64,000 nucleotides of DNA from Ruoffia tabacinasalis. Lineage in GTDB: Bacteria; Bacillota; Bacilli; Lactobacillales; Aerococcaceae. The stretch covers positions 1 through 64,000 of the forward strand of contig NZ_JBHSHQ010000035.1 of the NCBI RefSeq assembly GCF_042652985.1, given 5' to 3'. The position numbers were made by a program, and so were the translations under genes. Numbering within the stretch: position 1 is the first letter of the stretch; each line of letters starts with the position of its first letter. Below are positions 51,701 through 61,048 of the stretch, piece after piece. The notes below the pieces were generated by a model. That model made no database searches and was not told where the DNA came from. It saw nothing but the letters and a program-made list of their open reading frames with translations.

Positions 51701-52510
51701 TTATAGGTTGTAAATTTCTTGTTTTTCTTCTTCAGTTAATTCAAAATCAAACACTTCTAAGTTGGATTTTTGACGATCGAAGTTGTGTGATTTTGGAATG
51801 ACAATCACTTCGCGGTCAATTTGGAAATTTAAGACAACTAGTGCCCAAGATTTACCGTATTTTTCACCGATAGCATTTAGTCGTTCACGATCAGCATCAC
51901 TTACACCAGATAGAGGTGACCATGCTTCCGCAAAGATATCATGTTCGCGACCAAATTCAATCACATCATGATTCCATTCTCCAGGATGAGACTTAATTTG
52001 GTTGACTGTCGGTTTAATTGTTGCATTATCTAATATTAATTGTAATTGTTCTTTAGAGAAGTTTGATACACCAATTGATTTTAAAGTACCTGCTTTTGCA
52101 TGTTTCTCTAACACTTTCCAAGTCGCAACCATTTCTTCATCATTATCCCAGGGGTGGTGAATTAAATATAAATCAATATAATCTGTTTGGAATGCTTCTA
52201 AAGAGTTTTTCACAGCTTCATCAATCGTCGCTTCATCTTTCGTGTACTCTGGTTTACCTGGTAATTTTGAAGTTATAAAAAATTCTTCCCGAGGAACATT
52301 TGATTCTGCAATAGCTTTTCCAATAACTGCTTCATTGCGATAAGAAATAGCCGTATCGAAATGTCTGTATCCGTTAGTTATTGCTGACTGTAATTCAGTT
52401 GTATCAAAATTAATGTCCGCTGAATAGTCATTATTCACTTTACCAAACGTGTTTGTACCACTTCCGATAATTGGAATCTGCTTATTATTGTTTAATGTGA
52501 TTAAGTTCAT
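51701..52510 (-). CDS. Aldo/keto reductase
   Basis: A 269-residue NADPH-dependent reductase. The catalytic set is visible: FDTAISYRNE (Asp, Tyr), SKLPG (Lys), IHHPW (His). The barrel stretch GVSNFSKEQL and the cofactor-binding VIPKSHNFDRQKSNLEVF are typical. It resembles 2,5-diketo-D-gluconate-reductase-type enzymes; substrate unknown. AAAAGGAG precedes the start. Confidence 0.92.
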   Translation of the reverse strand: MNLITLNNNKQIPIIGSGTNTFGKVNNDYSADINFDTTELQSAITNGYRHFDTAISYRNEAVIGKAIAESNVPREEFFITSKLPGKPEYTKDEATIDEAVKNSLEAFQTDYIDLYLIHHPWDNDEEMVATWKVLEKHAKAGTLKSIGVSNFSKEQLQLILDNATIKPTVNQIKSHPGEWNHDVIEFGREHDIFAEAWSPLSGVSDADRERLNAIGEKYGKSWALVVLNFQIDREVIVIPKSHNFDRQKSNLEVFDFELTEEEKQEIYNL

Positions 52511-52738
52511 TTTACTTACACTCCTTTTAATAATCTCAGTGATAAGTGTATCAGAATATCAGCTACCGTCCTACTGAAGTGCTTCCGAAGGATTTGTCAA
52601 AACTTTCTTACTTTCTAATCTTTGAATATTTAATGATTTTTCATTGATTTATTGTAGTTTTATTGACTGATTTTTTACAAAGTTTTATATTTAATTGTAT
52701 GAGTGTTATAATATAGTTATAAAAAGGAGGAGTTCTTT

Positions 52739-55516
52739 ATGAAAAGTAAACGCTTACGTTATGCAATTTCTATGGCCCTCATAAGTCTTTTGGTCGCAAC
52801 TCAAGTCACCCCCTTAGCCCTAGCTCAAACGGAAAGTGTTCCGCCTGAATCTGAGACTGTTCAACAACAGCAAGAAGCAACTTATCCCGTTGGCGTTGAA
52901 GTCCGCAATATAGAAGGCACTCGTACTGAACAGGTTGGTATTAGTTTAACCGATGAGGAAGGTAATATTTATGATGGTAGTTACAATGAGAACTCTCAAT
53001 GGTTAACAGGTAGTTCTTTACCTGAAGGTCAATATTATATTGAATTGACGCCCCCTGAAGGAACAACGAGTCAAATTAATAACACGGCTCCACAATTTGC
53101 TGTAGCTACAGAGACACCAAATGTTTACTCAATCGATGTAAATGAAGAAAACTTAGGTGGCTTATCCGCTGTATACGGTGCATTCGAGCTCGTTAACGAA
53201 CCGGTTAGTGAAACTTACCGCGTTGGAGCAGAAGTCCGTGGTTTAGATGGTACTCGTACAAGTGATGTTGGAATTACTGTATATGATGAAAATAGTACGG
53301 TATACGAAGGTGGATATAATGAATATGCACAATGGTTAACAACAAATGAATTACCTGAAGGGTTGTATTACATCGAACTGACAACTCCAGAAGGAACAAC
53401 GAGTCAAATAAGTACAACTACAAATCAATCAGCTGTTCCAACAGAAACACCTAATCTTTATACAATTGAATTGAATGAAGAAACTTTAGGAAACTTAACT
53501 TCTGTATATGGCGCATTTGAATTGATTGAAACGGCTCCGGTTGAACAAACATTCCGATTAGGCGCTGAAGTGCGTGGATTAGATGGAAGACGTACAAGCG
53601 ATGTTGGAATTACAGTTTGGGATGCCAATGAAATGTACTATGATGGAACTTACAACGAATATCTACAATGGTTAACTAATGATGAATTACCTGAAGGTGA
53701 GTATTTTATTACATTGACACCACCGGAGGGATTCTCTACAGAAATTAACTTAAGCACTGATCAATATGCGATGGAGACGAATACGCCGAATGTTTATTCA
53801 ATTTTCTTAAGTGAAGATAATTTAGGTAATAGCTCAGCAATCTATGCTGCCTTTAATTTAGTTGAAGCTCCGGCTGAGACATATCAATTAGGTGTGGAAG
53901 TGCGTGGATTAGATGGTACTAGAACTGATGAAGTGGGAATTACTGTTGCTGATGTTGATGGCGTTACATTTGAAGGTGAGTATAACGAGTACTTACAATG
54001 GTTAACCACTGAAGAATTACCTGCTGGTCAGTATTCAATCACTTTAGATACTCCAGAAGGTACTGTTTCAACTATTAATGAAACTACGAATCAATATGCA
54101 ATTCCTGCTGATGAGACCAATGTTTATAATATCATTTTAAACGAAGAGAACTTAGGCAATAACTCATCGATTTATGGGGCGTTTAATCTAGTTGAAGCTC
54201 CAGCTGAAACATACCAATTAGGTGTGGAAGTGCGTGGATTAGACGGTACTAGATCCGATGAAGCAGGAATTACTGTGACGGATGCTGATGGTGTTGTATT
54301 TGAAGGTGAGTATAACGAGTACTTACAATGGTTAACGAGTGAAAAATTAACTGAAGGTACTTATACAATCACTTTAGACACGCCGGCAGGTACTGTCTCT
54401 GAAATTAATGATACGACAAACCAATATGCAGTCGCTACTGATGAAGATGACGTTTATACAATTGAATTAAACGAAGATATTTTAGGTAGTAGTTCTGCAG
54501 TATATGGTGCATTTAATCTAGTTGAAGCTCCAGCTGAAACATACCAATTAGGTGTGGAAGTGCGTGGATTAGACGGTACTAGATCCGATGAAGCTGGAAT
54601 TACTGTGACGGATGCTGATGGTGTTGTATTTGAAGGTGAGTATAACGAGTACTTACAATGGCTAACTGATGATGAATTGCCTGAAGGTACTTATACAATC
54701 ACTTTAGACACGCCAGAAGGCACTGTCTCTGAAATTAATAACACGACAAACCAATATGCAGTCGCTACTGATGATGACGATGTTTATACAATTGAATTGA
54801 ACGAAGATAATTTAGGTAGTAGTTCTGCAGTATATGGTGCGTTCAGACTTGTCGATGCACCACTCCCAAACCCTGATACATTTACTTTAGGTGTGGAAGT
54901 GCGTGGATTAGACGATCGACGTACTGATGAAGTAGGAGTGACTGTAACCGATAATGATGGTGACGTATTCACTGGTTCGTATAATGAATACTTACAATGG
55001 TTAACTGATGATGAATTGCCTGAAGGTGTTTATGTTATCACTTTAGACACTCCGGAAGGTACTGTCTCTGAAATTAATGAAACGACGAATCAATATGCAG
55101 TCGCTACTGATGAAGATGACGTTTATACAATTGAATTAAACGACGAAAATCTAGGTAGTAGTTCTGCAATATACGGTGCATTTAGATTGATCGAATCGGA
55201 TGAAAATGGTGGTGGCGGTTCTGAGAGTTCTGATGAGTCAAGTGACGAATCAAGTGACGAATCAAGTGATGAATCTAGCGACGAATCTGACGGATCAGAA
55301 AGTTCTGACGAATCTAGCGATGATGAATCTGACGACGAATCAAATGGTTCAGATGAGTCAGATGATGAATCGGATGACGATGGAAACGTCATTGTAGACC
55401 AAGATGACGACATCTTACCAACAACTGGTGAAAGTAATACAATGATTATTACTGTTGTTGCTATCGGTTTACTAGCCGTTGGTGGACTTCTACTTTACCG
55501 TAGAAAACGTAGTTAA
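52739..55516 (+). CDS. LPxTG surface protein with seven ~110-residue repeats
   Basis: A 925-residue cell-wall protein. A signal peptide (about 1-29, ending LALAQT) is followed by seven repeats of 110-113 residues, each starting like TYQLGVEVRGLDGTRTDEVGI and ending VYGAFNLV. Then comes a Ser/Asp/Glu-rich stalk (about 820-885) and a sortase signal ILPTTGE with membrane helix and RRKRS tail. Repeats 5 (54209-54538) and 6 (54539-54868) are almost identical in DNA, so they were recently duplicated or homogenised. The repeat fold looks all-beta, perhaps like B-type adhesin domains, but I do not recognise the family. AAAAGGAGGAG precedes the ATG. Adhesion or cell-surface display is inferred. Confidence 0.9.
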   Translation: MKSKRLRYAISMALISLLVATQVTPLALAQTESVPPESETVQQQQEATYPVGVEVRNIEGTRTEQVGISLTDEEGNIYDGSYNENSQWLTGSSLPEGQYYIELTPPEGTTSQINNTAPQFAVATETPNVYSIDVNEENLGGLSAVYGAFELVNEPVSETYRVGAEVRGLDGTRTSDVGITVYDENSTVYEGGYNEYAQWLTTNELPEGLYYIELTTPEGTTSQISTTTNQSAVPTETPNLYTIELNEETLGNLTSVYGAFELIETAPVEQTFRLGAEVRGLDGRRTSDVGITVWDANEMYYDGTYNEYLQWLTNDELPEGEYFITLTPPEGFSTEINLSTDQYAMETNTPNVYSIFLSEDNLGNSSAIYAAFNLVEAPAETYQLGVEVRGLDGTRTDEVGITVADVDGVTFEGEYNEYLQWLTTEELPAGQYSITLDTPEGTVSTINETTNQYAIPADETNVYNIILNEENLGNNSSIYGAFNLVEAPAETYQLGVEVRGLDGTRSDEAGITVTDADGVVFEGEYNEYLQWLTSEKLTEGTYTITLDTPAGTVSEINDTTNQYAVATDEDDVYTIELNEDILGSSSAVYGAFNLVEAPAETYQLGVEVRGLDGTRSDEAGITVTDADGVVFEGEYNEYLQWLTDDELPEGTYTITLDTPEGTVSEINNTTNQYAVATDDDDVYTIELNEDNLGSSSAVYGAFRLVDAPLPNPDTFTLGVEVRGLDDRRTDEVGVTVTDNDGDVFTGSYNEYLQWLTDDELPEGVYVITLDTPEGTVSEINETTNQYAVATDEDDVYTIELNDENLGSSSAIYGAFRLIESDENGGGGSESSDESSDESSDESSDESSDESDGSESSDESSDDESDDESNGSDESDDESDDDGNVIVDQDDDILPTTGESNTMIITVVAIGLLAVGGLLLYRRKRS
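54209..54868 (+). repeat. Near-identical 330-bp tandem repeat inside the surface protein gene
   Basis: The units 54209-54538 and 54539-54868 differ at few bases over the first half (for example GAAGCAGG against GAAGCTGG) and by short codon changes later. Other repeats of the gene are more diverged. Period is exactly 330 bases (110 codons). Confidence 0.9.
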
Positions 55517-55537
55517 TCTTGTATATAAATAACCATT

Positions 55538-55577
55538 AGAAAAAGAGCCTGCGGACATCATGTTCGCAGGCTCTTCT
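55538..55577 (+). terminator. Terminator of the LPxTG protein gene
   Basis: The stem AAGAGCCTGCG/CGCAGGCTCTT is followed by CTTTG, about 20 bases after the stop. Confidence 0.8.
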
Positions 55578-55642
55578 TTGTCCCCTGTAACCTTTGTATA
55601 GTTGAGGCTTTAAATTAAAAGGTTTTTCGTGTAATATGATCC

Positions 55643-55769
55643 ATGCGTAGATATTCTCCTTATGTTATTGGGTGGTACTTTTAATATAATGAATATCTGC
55701 GTCTTTTTGTAGACTCAAATATAGGGTTGATGACTATTTCATTATTTGTCATCAACCTTTTTTTAGATC
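55643..55769 (+). other. Two further hairpins in the LPxTG/XRE intergenic region
   Basis: ATGCGTAGATATTC (55643-55656) pairs with GAATATCTGCGT (55691-55702) across a 34-base loop and is followed by CTTTTT. Then GGTTGATGAC/GTCATCAACC (55725-55759) is followed by TTTTTTT. Both are oriented as plus-strand terminators, although a terminator for the surface protein already exists at 55538. The stretch between could encode a small RNA, or these may be back-up terminators. Confidence 0.5.
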
Positions 55770-55773
55770 TAAA

Positions 55774-56646
55774 TTATTTGCTTTCAGATGTGGAGTCTTC
55801 GATTGATTCACCAGACTCTTTTTTTAATTTTTCTCTTTCAAAATAAACTAAACCAACGCCTATACCGATTAATATTAACACGCCTAAGACATTCCAAACG
55901 GTAAATAATGGGATATTAAACTGCATACTGATGACTAAATTAATTATAATCACAACCGGTACTAAACCAAAGGCTGCAACTGCTAAGAAACGCCATGAAG
56001 ATAGATGCATTCTTTTATAAATAAAGTATAACGCCCAAAGATAGATTAGAGAGACGAGAGTAATTGGAATAGCTACATTCACCAGTATATTATTCGCACT
56101 GATCACTAAGTTTAATAAGAATAAATATGGAATAATCAACACACTAAAAGCGATTAAACTAGACATGATTGGGGTGGTTAAACGGAAGAATAAAGGAAGT
56201 ATAATTCCCCAAGCAAAAACTATTGAAACCGATGCAATACCTGACCAAGTAATCGTGTTAACACTAAGAAAATCAATGGTTAAACATGCCACGATAACAA
56301 ATGCTAAGACTCCGGTAATCGCGATTAACCACTCCCTTCGAGTGTGTTTAAACTGTTCACTCATATTATTATTCGCATACTCTAAGACGTTTTGAGTAAC
56401 ATCATGTTCTGAAGGTGCTGATTCATCGAGTGAATAACGCTCACCACGTAATAATTCATTGACTGTGACCCCATAGAAATCTGCCAATGGTTGAACTTGA
56501 TCCATCTCAGGTAACTTAGTGCCATCTTCCCATTTGACTAGCTCTTCTTCACTCACATTAATTGCTTCTGCCACTTCAGTAGTCGCCATTTCTTTATCTC
56601 GACGTAATTCCAGTAAAAAATGTCCCATTCTTTCTCGTTCAAGCAT
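55774..56646 (-). CDS. XRE-family HTH protein with C-terminal membrane domain
   Basis: A 290-residue protein. The N-terminal HTH_XRE (about 5-62: GHFLLELRRDKEMATTEVAEAINVSEEELVKWEDGTKLPEMDQVQPLADFYGV) is followed by a linker and seven or so hydrophobic helices (about 108-270), then a charged tail. Such membrane-bound XRE regulators are frequent in Lactobacillales; ligand and targets are unknown. It is 23 bases downstream of the nicotinamidase gene and may share its transcript. AAAGGAG supports the start. Confidence 0.85.
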   Translation of the reverse strand: MLERERMGHFLLELRRDKEMATTEVAEAINVSEEELVKWEDGTKLPEMDQVQPLADFYGVTVNELLRGERYSLDESAPSEHDVTQNVLEYANNNMSEQFKHTRREWLIAITGVLAFVIVACLTIDFLSVNTITWSGIASVSIVFAWGIILPLFFRLTTPIMSSLIAFSVLIIPYLFLLNLVISANNILVNVAIPITLVSLIYLWALYFIYKRMHLSSWRFLAVAAFGLVPVVIIINLVISMQFNIPLFTVWNVLGVLILIGIGVGLVYFEREKLKKESGESIEDSTSESK

Positions 56647-56669
56647 TTTCTATGGCTCCTTTCCTTACC

Positions 56670-57212
56670 TTAGTCAATAACCTCTGTATGAAAGCAACGT
56701 GTCATATGTTCGAGCATCACTTCACCAAGTTCGGTGAATGTTGCCACACCGCGACGATGAGTCACTGTTTTAAAGCCTTCGGCATCTGCTCCACCGATTG
56801 TTTGGAAAACACAAATATCAGTAGTAACGCCTACTACATGGACCGTATCAACCTCTAACTTACGTAAAGTTTCTGCTAATCCCGTTTCAAAAAATGAATT
56901 ATAATTTTGTTTGGGGAAGTAATGAACATTCTTATATTCTCGATTCGCTTGTAACCAATCATTTAACTCTCCATATAATTCCTGCCCAGGAGTATTCACC
57001 ACATTATGCACTGGCCACAATTCAAAATGCGGATCATTAGGTTCATGAGCATCCATCGCAATCACAACATGTTTGTTAGCGCTTAAAAAATCATCCGCCA
57101 AGTTCTTGATATAAGGTACAATTTCTTGACCTGGCTTCCCTACAGTCAGTGTCCCTTCATCAGCAACAAAATCATAACTCATATCTACAATTATTAATGC
57201 CTCTTTAGTCAT
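56670..57212 (-). CDS. pncA: Nicotinamidase-like isochorismatase-family hydrolase
   Basis: A 180-residue enzyme that most likely hydrolyses nicotinamide to nicotinate for NAD salvage. The catalytic Asp lies in IIVDMSYDFV, metal-site residues in DAHEPNDPHFELWPVHN, Lys in FPKQNYNSFF and the nucleophile Cys in VGVTTDICVFQT. The DAHxPxDxHF...WPxH arrangement is typical of PncA. GAAGGAG precedes the start. Confidence 0.85.
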   Translation of the reverse strand: MTKEALIIVDMSYDFVADEGTLTVGKPGQEIVPYIKNLADDFLSANKHVVIAMDAHEPNDPHFELWPVHNVVNTPGQELYGELNDWLQANREYKNVHYFPKQNYNSFFETGLAETLRKLEVDTVHVVGVTTDICVFQTIGGADAEGFKTVTHRRGVATFTELGEVMLEHMTRCFHTEVID

Positions 57213-57417
57213 ATTATACGGCTCCTTCGCTTTTTCTTTATTATCCCATACTCCAGCTCAAATTTAAAAGTATATAACCTTTCGTATCAATAATCGTTAA
57301 TGCTATCTCTTTGTTCTAAGTAAAAGTTTTCATTTCCTATTTTCAATATTTTTCTTACATGATAACATAGAGATAATAAGATATTTGTTGCTATTCATAA
57401 TTAAACAGGAGGTTTTC

Positions 57418-59115
57418 ATGCGCTTTAAAACTCTTTCTTGTGACTCCCTCACAAGAATTCTAATACTCTTTTCTTTTTTTCTTTTTGTTTTGACACCTGT
57501 CACAATCTTCTCTGAAAGTGATGATGGTTTCGAGGATATTGATATTCGACTTTATCAGGATAGTACATCTACGGTCTATGATTTTGTCTTACCTGAATCG
57601 GAATTTATCGCCCGAAATTTTAATCATACACACCCGGAAATACAGGATCAGTATGCTTCTGCAGTTCAAAAATTAGCAACTATCCATAATTATTCATTTG
57701 AAGACCCTCTCCTTATCTTAAACCCATACGGCACAGTCACAAATGGTCTGTATATTAATTTTGGTTATGATAATGAAGATATCGGCGTTAATTATACAAT
57801 AACAACTGAAGGGAATGAGAAAAACCATATCTTCCAAAGATCTTTAAAAAATGTGAGTGAGGATTCTGACTTGTTTGAATCGCAAATTATTGGCCTCGTA
57901 CCCGGTGTTGATAATCATATCGAATTAGAATTGGTGGATAATTCGAACGAGGTGATTGATACATTATCTTTTAACATTCAGATGCCTAAAACATCTTCTT
58001 TCTATCCAAGTTACTTATCAACTCAAGATGGGGACAGCACAAGACAATTATCTGATGGAATATTCTATTTAGTAGGCACTTCACAATTTAATGGCTTTAC
58101 CTATTTCTTTGATAATGACGGCGTTCTTAGAGCTGAAATTGACACAAATTCATACCGCTTTGATAATTTATTATTCCACGAGGATTATATTATTATGGCA
58201 AATACGAGTACACAACTTATTGCCATGAATTCTTTGGGTCAAATTACACAGTACTATGATATGCCTGGCTATAACATGCATCATGATTTCATTATTGGAC
58301 AAGAGGATGAAATGCTGATACTTGCCTCTTTAAACGATAGAAAATCGATTCGTCGAGAAGATATTATCTTATCGCTTGATTTGAATTCAGGTCAGGTTAC
58401 TGAAGTATTGGATTTAAAAGATGTGTTAGGTGACTATATGCAAGTAACGACACCTTCATATAATCAAGCAGGTGATGCCACAGATTTAGACTGGATCCAC
58501 ATTAATTCGATTGAAAAAGTCAACGATGACGCAGTTCTGTTAAGCTCTCGGGAGACGTCAACGATTATTAAAGTTAGCAATCTTTATGATGAACCAAAAG
58601 TTGATTACTTAATTGGGCCAGAACCTGTTTGGATGGGAACTGACTACAGCAATTTACTATTATCACAAAAAGGAACATTCCCGCTTCACGGTGGCCAGCA
58701 TTCACTGAATCTTTCTAGAACGTCAATTCAAAGTGATGGCGAATATTATGTTACATTCTTTAATAATAATTATTGGCGTTATTTAACACGTCCTGATTAT
58801 ATGGGTCACATTGAAGAGCACAATAGTCGCAACTTCGAGCCTAACCCTGATGATCTTTCTTATATGTATAAATATTTAATCGATGAAAGTGAAGGAACCT
58901 TTGAACTTATTCAATCATTCCCTGTTCCTTATTCGTCAATTGTAAGTAACGTTGATCCCTTACCAAATGGGAACTATGCTATTAACAGTGGTAAAGCTAA
59001 CGTGTTTAGCGAGTACGATTCAAAAGGCAACTTAATTCGTTCATATCATTATGTGAGCGGAAACTTTGCGTATAGAGCCTTTAAAGACACTTTTTCTAAC
59101 TTCTGGTTTCAATAA
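57418..59115 (+). CDS. Arylsulfotransferase (ASST) family protein
   Basis: A 565-residue secreted or membrane-anchored protein; the ATG at 57418 has AGGAGG in the right place. An N-terminal hydrophobic segment (about 12-32, without lipobox) is followed by an immunoglobulin-like ASST N-domain (about 75-185) and a beta-propeller (about 200-560). The histidine-bearing segments GYNMHHDFIIG, LDWIHINSIEKV and FPLHGGQHSLN lie where ASST enzymes place catalytic residues. The family moves sulfate between phenolic compounds; the physiological substrate here is unknown. Confidence 0.85.
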   Translation: MRFKTLSCDSLTRILILFSFFLFVLTPVTIFSESDDGFEDIDIRLYQDSTSTVYDFVLPESEFIARNFNHTHPEIQDQYASAVQKLATIHNYSFEDPLLILNPYGTVTNGLYINFGYDNEDIGVNYTITTEGNEKNHIFQRSLKNVSEDSDLFESQIIGLVPGVDNHIELELVDNSNEVIDTLSFNIQMPKTSSFYPSYLSTQDGDSTRQLSDGIFYLVGTSQFNGFTYFFDNDGVLRAEIDTNSYRFDNLLFHEDYIIMANTSTQLIAMNSLGQITQYYDMPGYNMHHDFIIGQEDEMLILASLNDRKSIRREDIILSLDLNSGQVTEVLDLKDVLGDYMQVTTPSYNQAGDATDLDWIHINSIEKVNDDAVLLSSRETSTIIKVSNLYDEPKVDYLIGPEPVWMGTDYSNLLLSQKGTFPLHGGQHSLNLSRTSIQSDGEYYVTFFNNNYWRYLTRPDYMGHIEEHNSRNFEPNPDDLSYMYKYLIDESEGTFELIQSFPVPYSSIVSNVDPLPNGNYAINSGKANVFSEYDSKGNLIRSYHYVSGNFAYRAFKDTFSNFWFQ

Positions 59116-59118
59116 AAT

Positions 59119-59155
59119 AAACGGTCTCCTTTTCAAACAAGAGACCGTTTTTGTT
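59119..59155. terminator. Bidirectional terminator
   Basis: The stem AAACGGTCTC/GAGACCGTTT, followed by TTG and T-rich flanks, lies between the convergent ASST and formamidase-like genes. Confidence 0.85.
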
Positions 59156-59160
59156 TGCTT

Positions 59161-60060
59161 TTATTTAAAGTCTTTAGCTAATTCTACGAATTCCTTCAGT
59201 ATTCCAACACGCATAGATGCGTCCGGATTAACCGTTTGACAGGCAGCTAAGTCTGCTTTAATCGTCATTAACATCCCAGCTTGGTTAAAAGTGAGTCCCG
59301 CTTCTTTCATTAAGAATTCAACCATATGGTCATTTGCTATTACAATGGCTTCATCAGTAGTTTTACCATAGCCATATGTGTAAAAGGCTTCATCAGTTTC
59401 AACTAGTGGAACTGAATGTGGGTAATCCTTCATGACTTCAACAGTGACATGCGCTTCACCACCTGCTTCAACGCCACAACCCCAGACTTCACCATCACCC
59501 ATTGAGGCATGCATATCACCAATCGCAAGTAAGGCTCCTTCTGTATAAACTGGTAAATACACGACTGACCCTTCTGCAATCATCGTATTATCCATATTCC
59601 CACCATGAGGTCCTGGTGTCCCTGTTGTAATGCCTTCATCAGCATTAGCTGTTCCAATCACACCGATCATTTTATTTAGTGGGAATTCAACACTTTGAAA
59701 TTCAAAAGTACCTTTATCTTCGTGAATAGGACAAATGACTGTTTGTTCTTCCTCAATTCCTTTGGTGAACAGTTTATTTAAACCAGGTGCTGAAACAACG
59801 ACACCGTAATCATTCAATTTAATCGCATTAATTGTTACTTTTAGCACATCCCCTGGCTGTGCTCCTTCAATGTATAAAGGTCCCGTAGCAGGGTTTACTT
59901 TATTAAAGTCAATTTCACTAATAACATCTGCTTCTGTTTTAATGGTATCTGAAAAGCAATCTTTCGTTTCAAATATCACTTGAGCTCCGCTTTTAACGGT
60001 CCCAACGGCTTGGTTTTCTTTATCCATACTATAAATAACATTGTCTTTTGAAATCCTCAT
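59161..60060 (-). CDS. Acetamidase/formamidase family protein
   Basis: A 299-residue cytoplasmic enzyme; the ATG at 60060 (MRISKDN) is chosen because AAGGTGG stands six bases upstream, while a longer reading to 60114 has no ribosome site. Family motifs are NPATGPLYIEGAQPGDVLKV, GTPGPHGGNMDNTMIAEGS, VYLPVYTEGALLAIGDMHASMGDGEVWGCG. Such proteins hydrolyse formamide or short amides. Substrate unknown. Confidence 0.9.
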   Translation of the reverse strand: MRISKDNVIYSMDKENQAVGTVKSGAQVIFETKDCFSDTIKTEADVISEIDFNKVNPATGPLYIEGAQPGDVLKVTINAIKLNDYGVVVSAPGLNKLFTKGIEEEQTVICPIHEDKGTFEFQSVEFPLNKMIGVIGTANADEGITTGTPGPHGGNMDNTMIAEGSVVYLPVYTEGALLAIGDMHASMGDGEVWGCGVEAGGEAHVTVEVMKDYPHSVPLVETDEAFYTYGYGKTTDEAIVIANDHMVEFLMKEAGLTFNQAGMLMTIKADLAACQTVNPDASMRVGILKEFVELAKDFK

Positions 60061-60297
60061 GTTTATCCACCTTTCAAAATCATTATTATCCATATCATAG
60101 CAGACTCTAATCAAAATGACAGAAAAGTCCCTGTGGTGACAGTGAATAATGATTAAACATCCTGTTTTACCACTTTAAACACTTTTATTCTTAAATTATT
60201 CAACATTTTAACCAAATAATTTACTTTTTACCATTGCCTTTAAACGATTTATGGCTTAATCTTAAGTATATAAGAATATCATTAAGGAGAGAAAATC
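60061..60297. other. Divergent intergenic region, AT-rich
   Basis: About 240 bases between the formamidase-like gene and the DUF536-like gene. I see AT-rich runs and an AAGGAGAG ribosome site for the rightward gene, but no clear operator, repeat or small gene. Confidence 0.4.
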
Positions 60298-60939
60298 ATG
60301 AGTGAATTAATCACTGTCAAACAATTAGCAGATAAGTTGGGTGTTCCTAAAAGTAAAGTATCCTACCAAAGTCGAAAGCTAGATGATAGTCTCATTCTTC
60401 AACAAAATGGCACTAATTACTTAACTGAACGTGCACAGTTATTAATTACTCAAGCTATACACGACCTGATGAATCCGCCTACGGCTGAAGATGTCGAAAA
60501 AAAAGCTGCTGAGGAAGTGGAAACTGATACAGAAACTGTTGAATCGGTTGAATCTGAACAGTCTGAGCAGCCAGCTCAAACTAAGTCATCTGAACAAACC
60601 GAACAAACTGATGAAACTAATGAAACTGACTCAGAGAAAGATGATGATGAAGACGAAGACCAAGACTCTTTATCTAAAGAAACAAGTCAAGAAATGATGG
60701 ATCTACTATATGAGTGGATTGATAATCTAGACGATCAAATTGAAGTAAACCAAGAACAATTAGAGGTTTATCACGATCAATTGAAAGCTAAAGATGAACA
60801 AATTGATAAATTAACGCAATTATTAAATCAATCTCAACAGTTACAGTTACAACAGCAACAACAACAATTGAAACTGGTTGAAGACATTGAGTTTGAAAAG
60901 AGCTTGACTTGGTGGCAAAAGCTTTTTGGTAAGAAATAA
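60298..60939 (+). CDS. DUF536-like protein with N-terminal HTH and coiled coil
   Basis: A 213-residue protein in three parts: an N-terminal HTH (about 1-55, ITVKQLADKLGVPKSKVSYQSRKL), a disordered Glu/Thr/Gln-rich linker (about 65-130), and a coiled coil ending in a DUF536-type tail (about 140-213: KDEQIDKLTQLLNQSQQL, a Gln-rich run, then SLTWWQKLFGKK). This layout is typical of plasmid replication/partition-associated proteins of Lactobacillales, but I see no rep gene or iterons here. It may be a chromosomal relative, a plasmid relic or a domesticated copy. Confidence 0.78.
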   Translation: MSELITVKQLADKLGVPKSKVSYQSRKLDDSLILQQNGTNYLTERAQLLITQAIHDLMNPPTAEDVEKKAAEEVETDTETVESVESEQSEQPAQTKSSEQTEQTDETNETDSEKDDDEDEDQDSLSKETSQEMMDLLYEWIDNLDDQIEVNQEQLEVYHDQLKAKDEQIDKLTQLLNQSQQLQLQQQQQQLKLVEDIEFEKSLTWWQKLFGKK

Positions 60940-60991
60940 CCACTGTATAAAGTGTTTAAACACTATCTAAATGCACTTATCTTCAATATTC

Positions 60992-61037
60992 TGTAAAAAT
61001 AAGCCCTGACTTCCAAGGAAATCAGGGCTTATTTTTT
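60992..61037. terminator. Bidirectional terminator
   Basis: A 15-bp stem, AAAAATAAGCCCTGA/TCAGGGCTTATTTTT, lies between the convergent DUF536-like and glucokinase genes. Confidence 0.9.
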
Positions 61038-61048
61038 GTTATGCAATT

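Noticed and set aside
55660..55690. T-box-like GGGTGGTAC at about 55670
   Set aside because: A single short match. No stem I, no downstream synthetase or amino-acid gene, and it sits in the loop of another hairpin.
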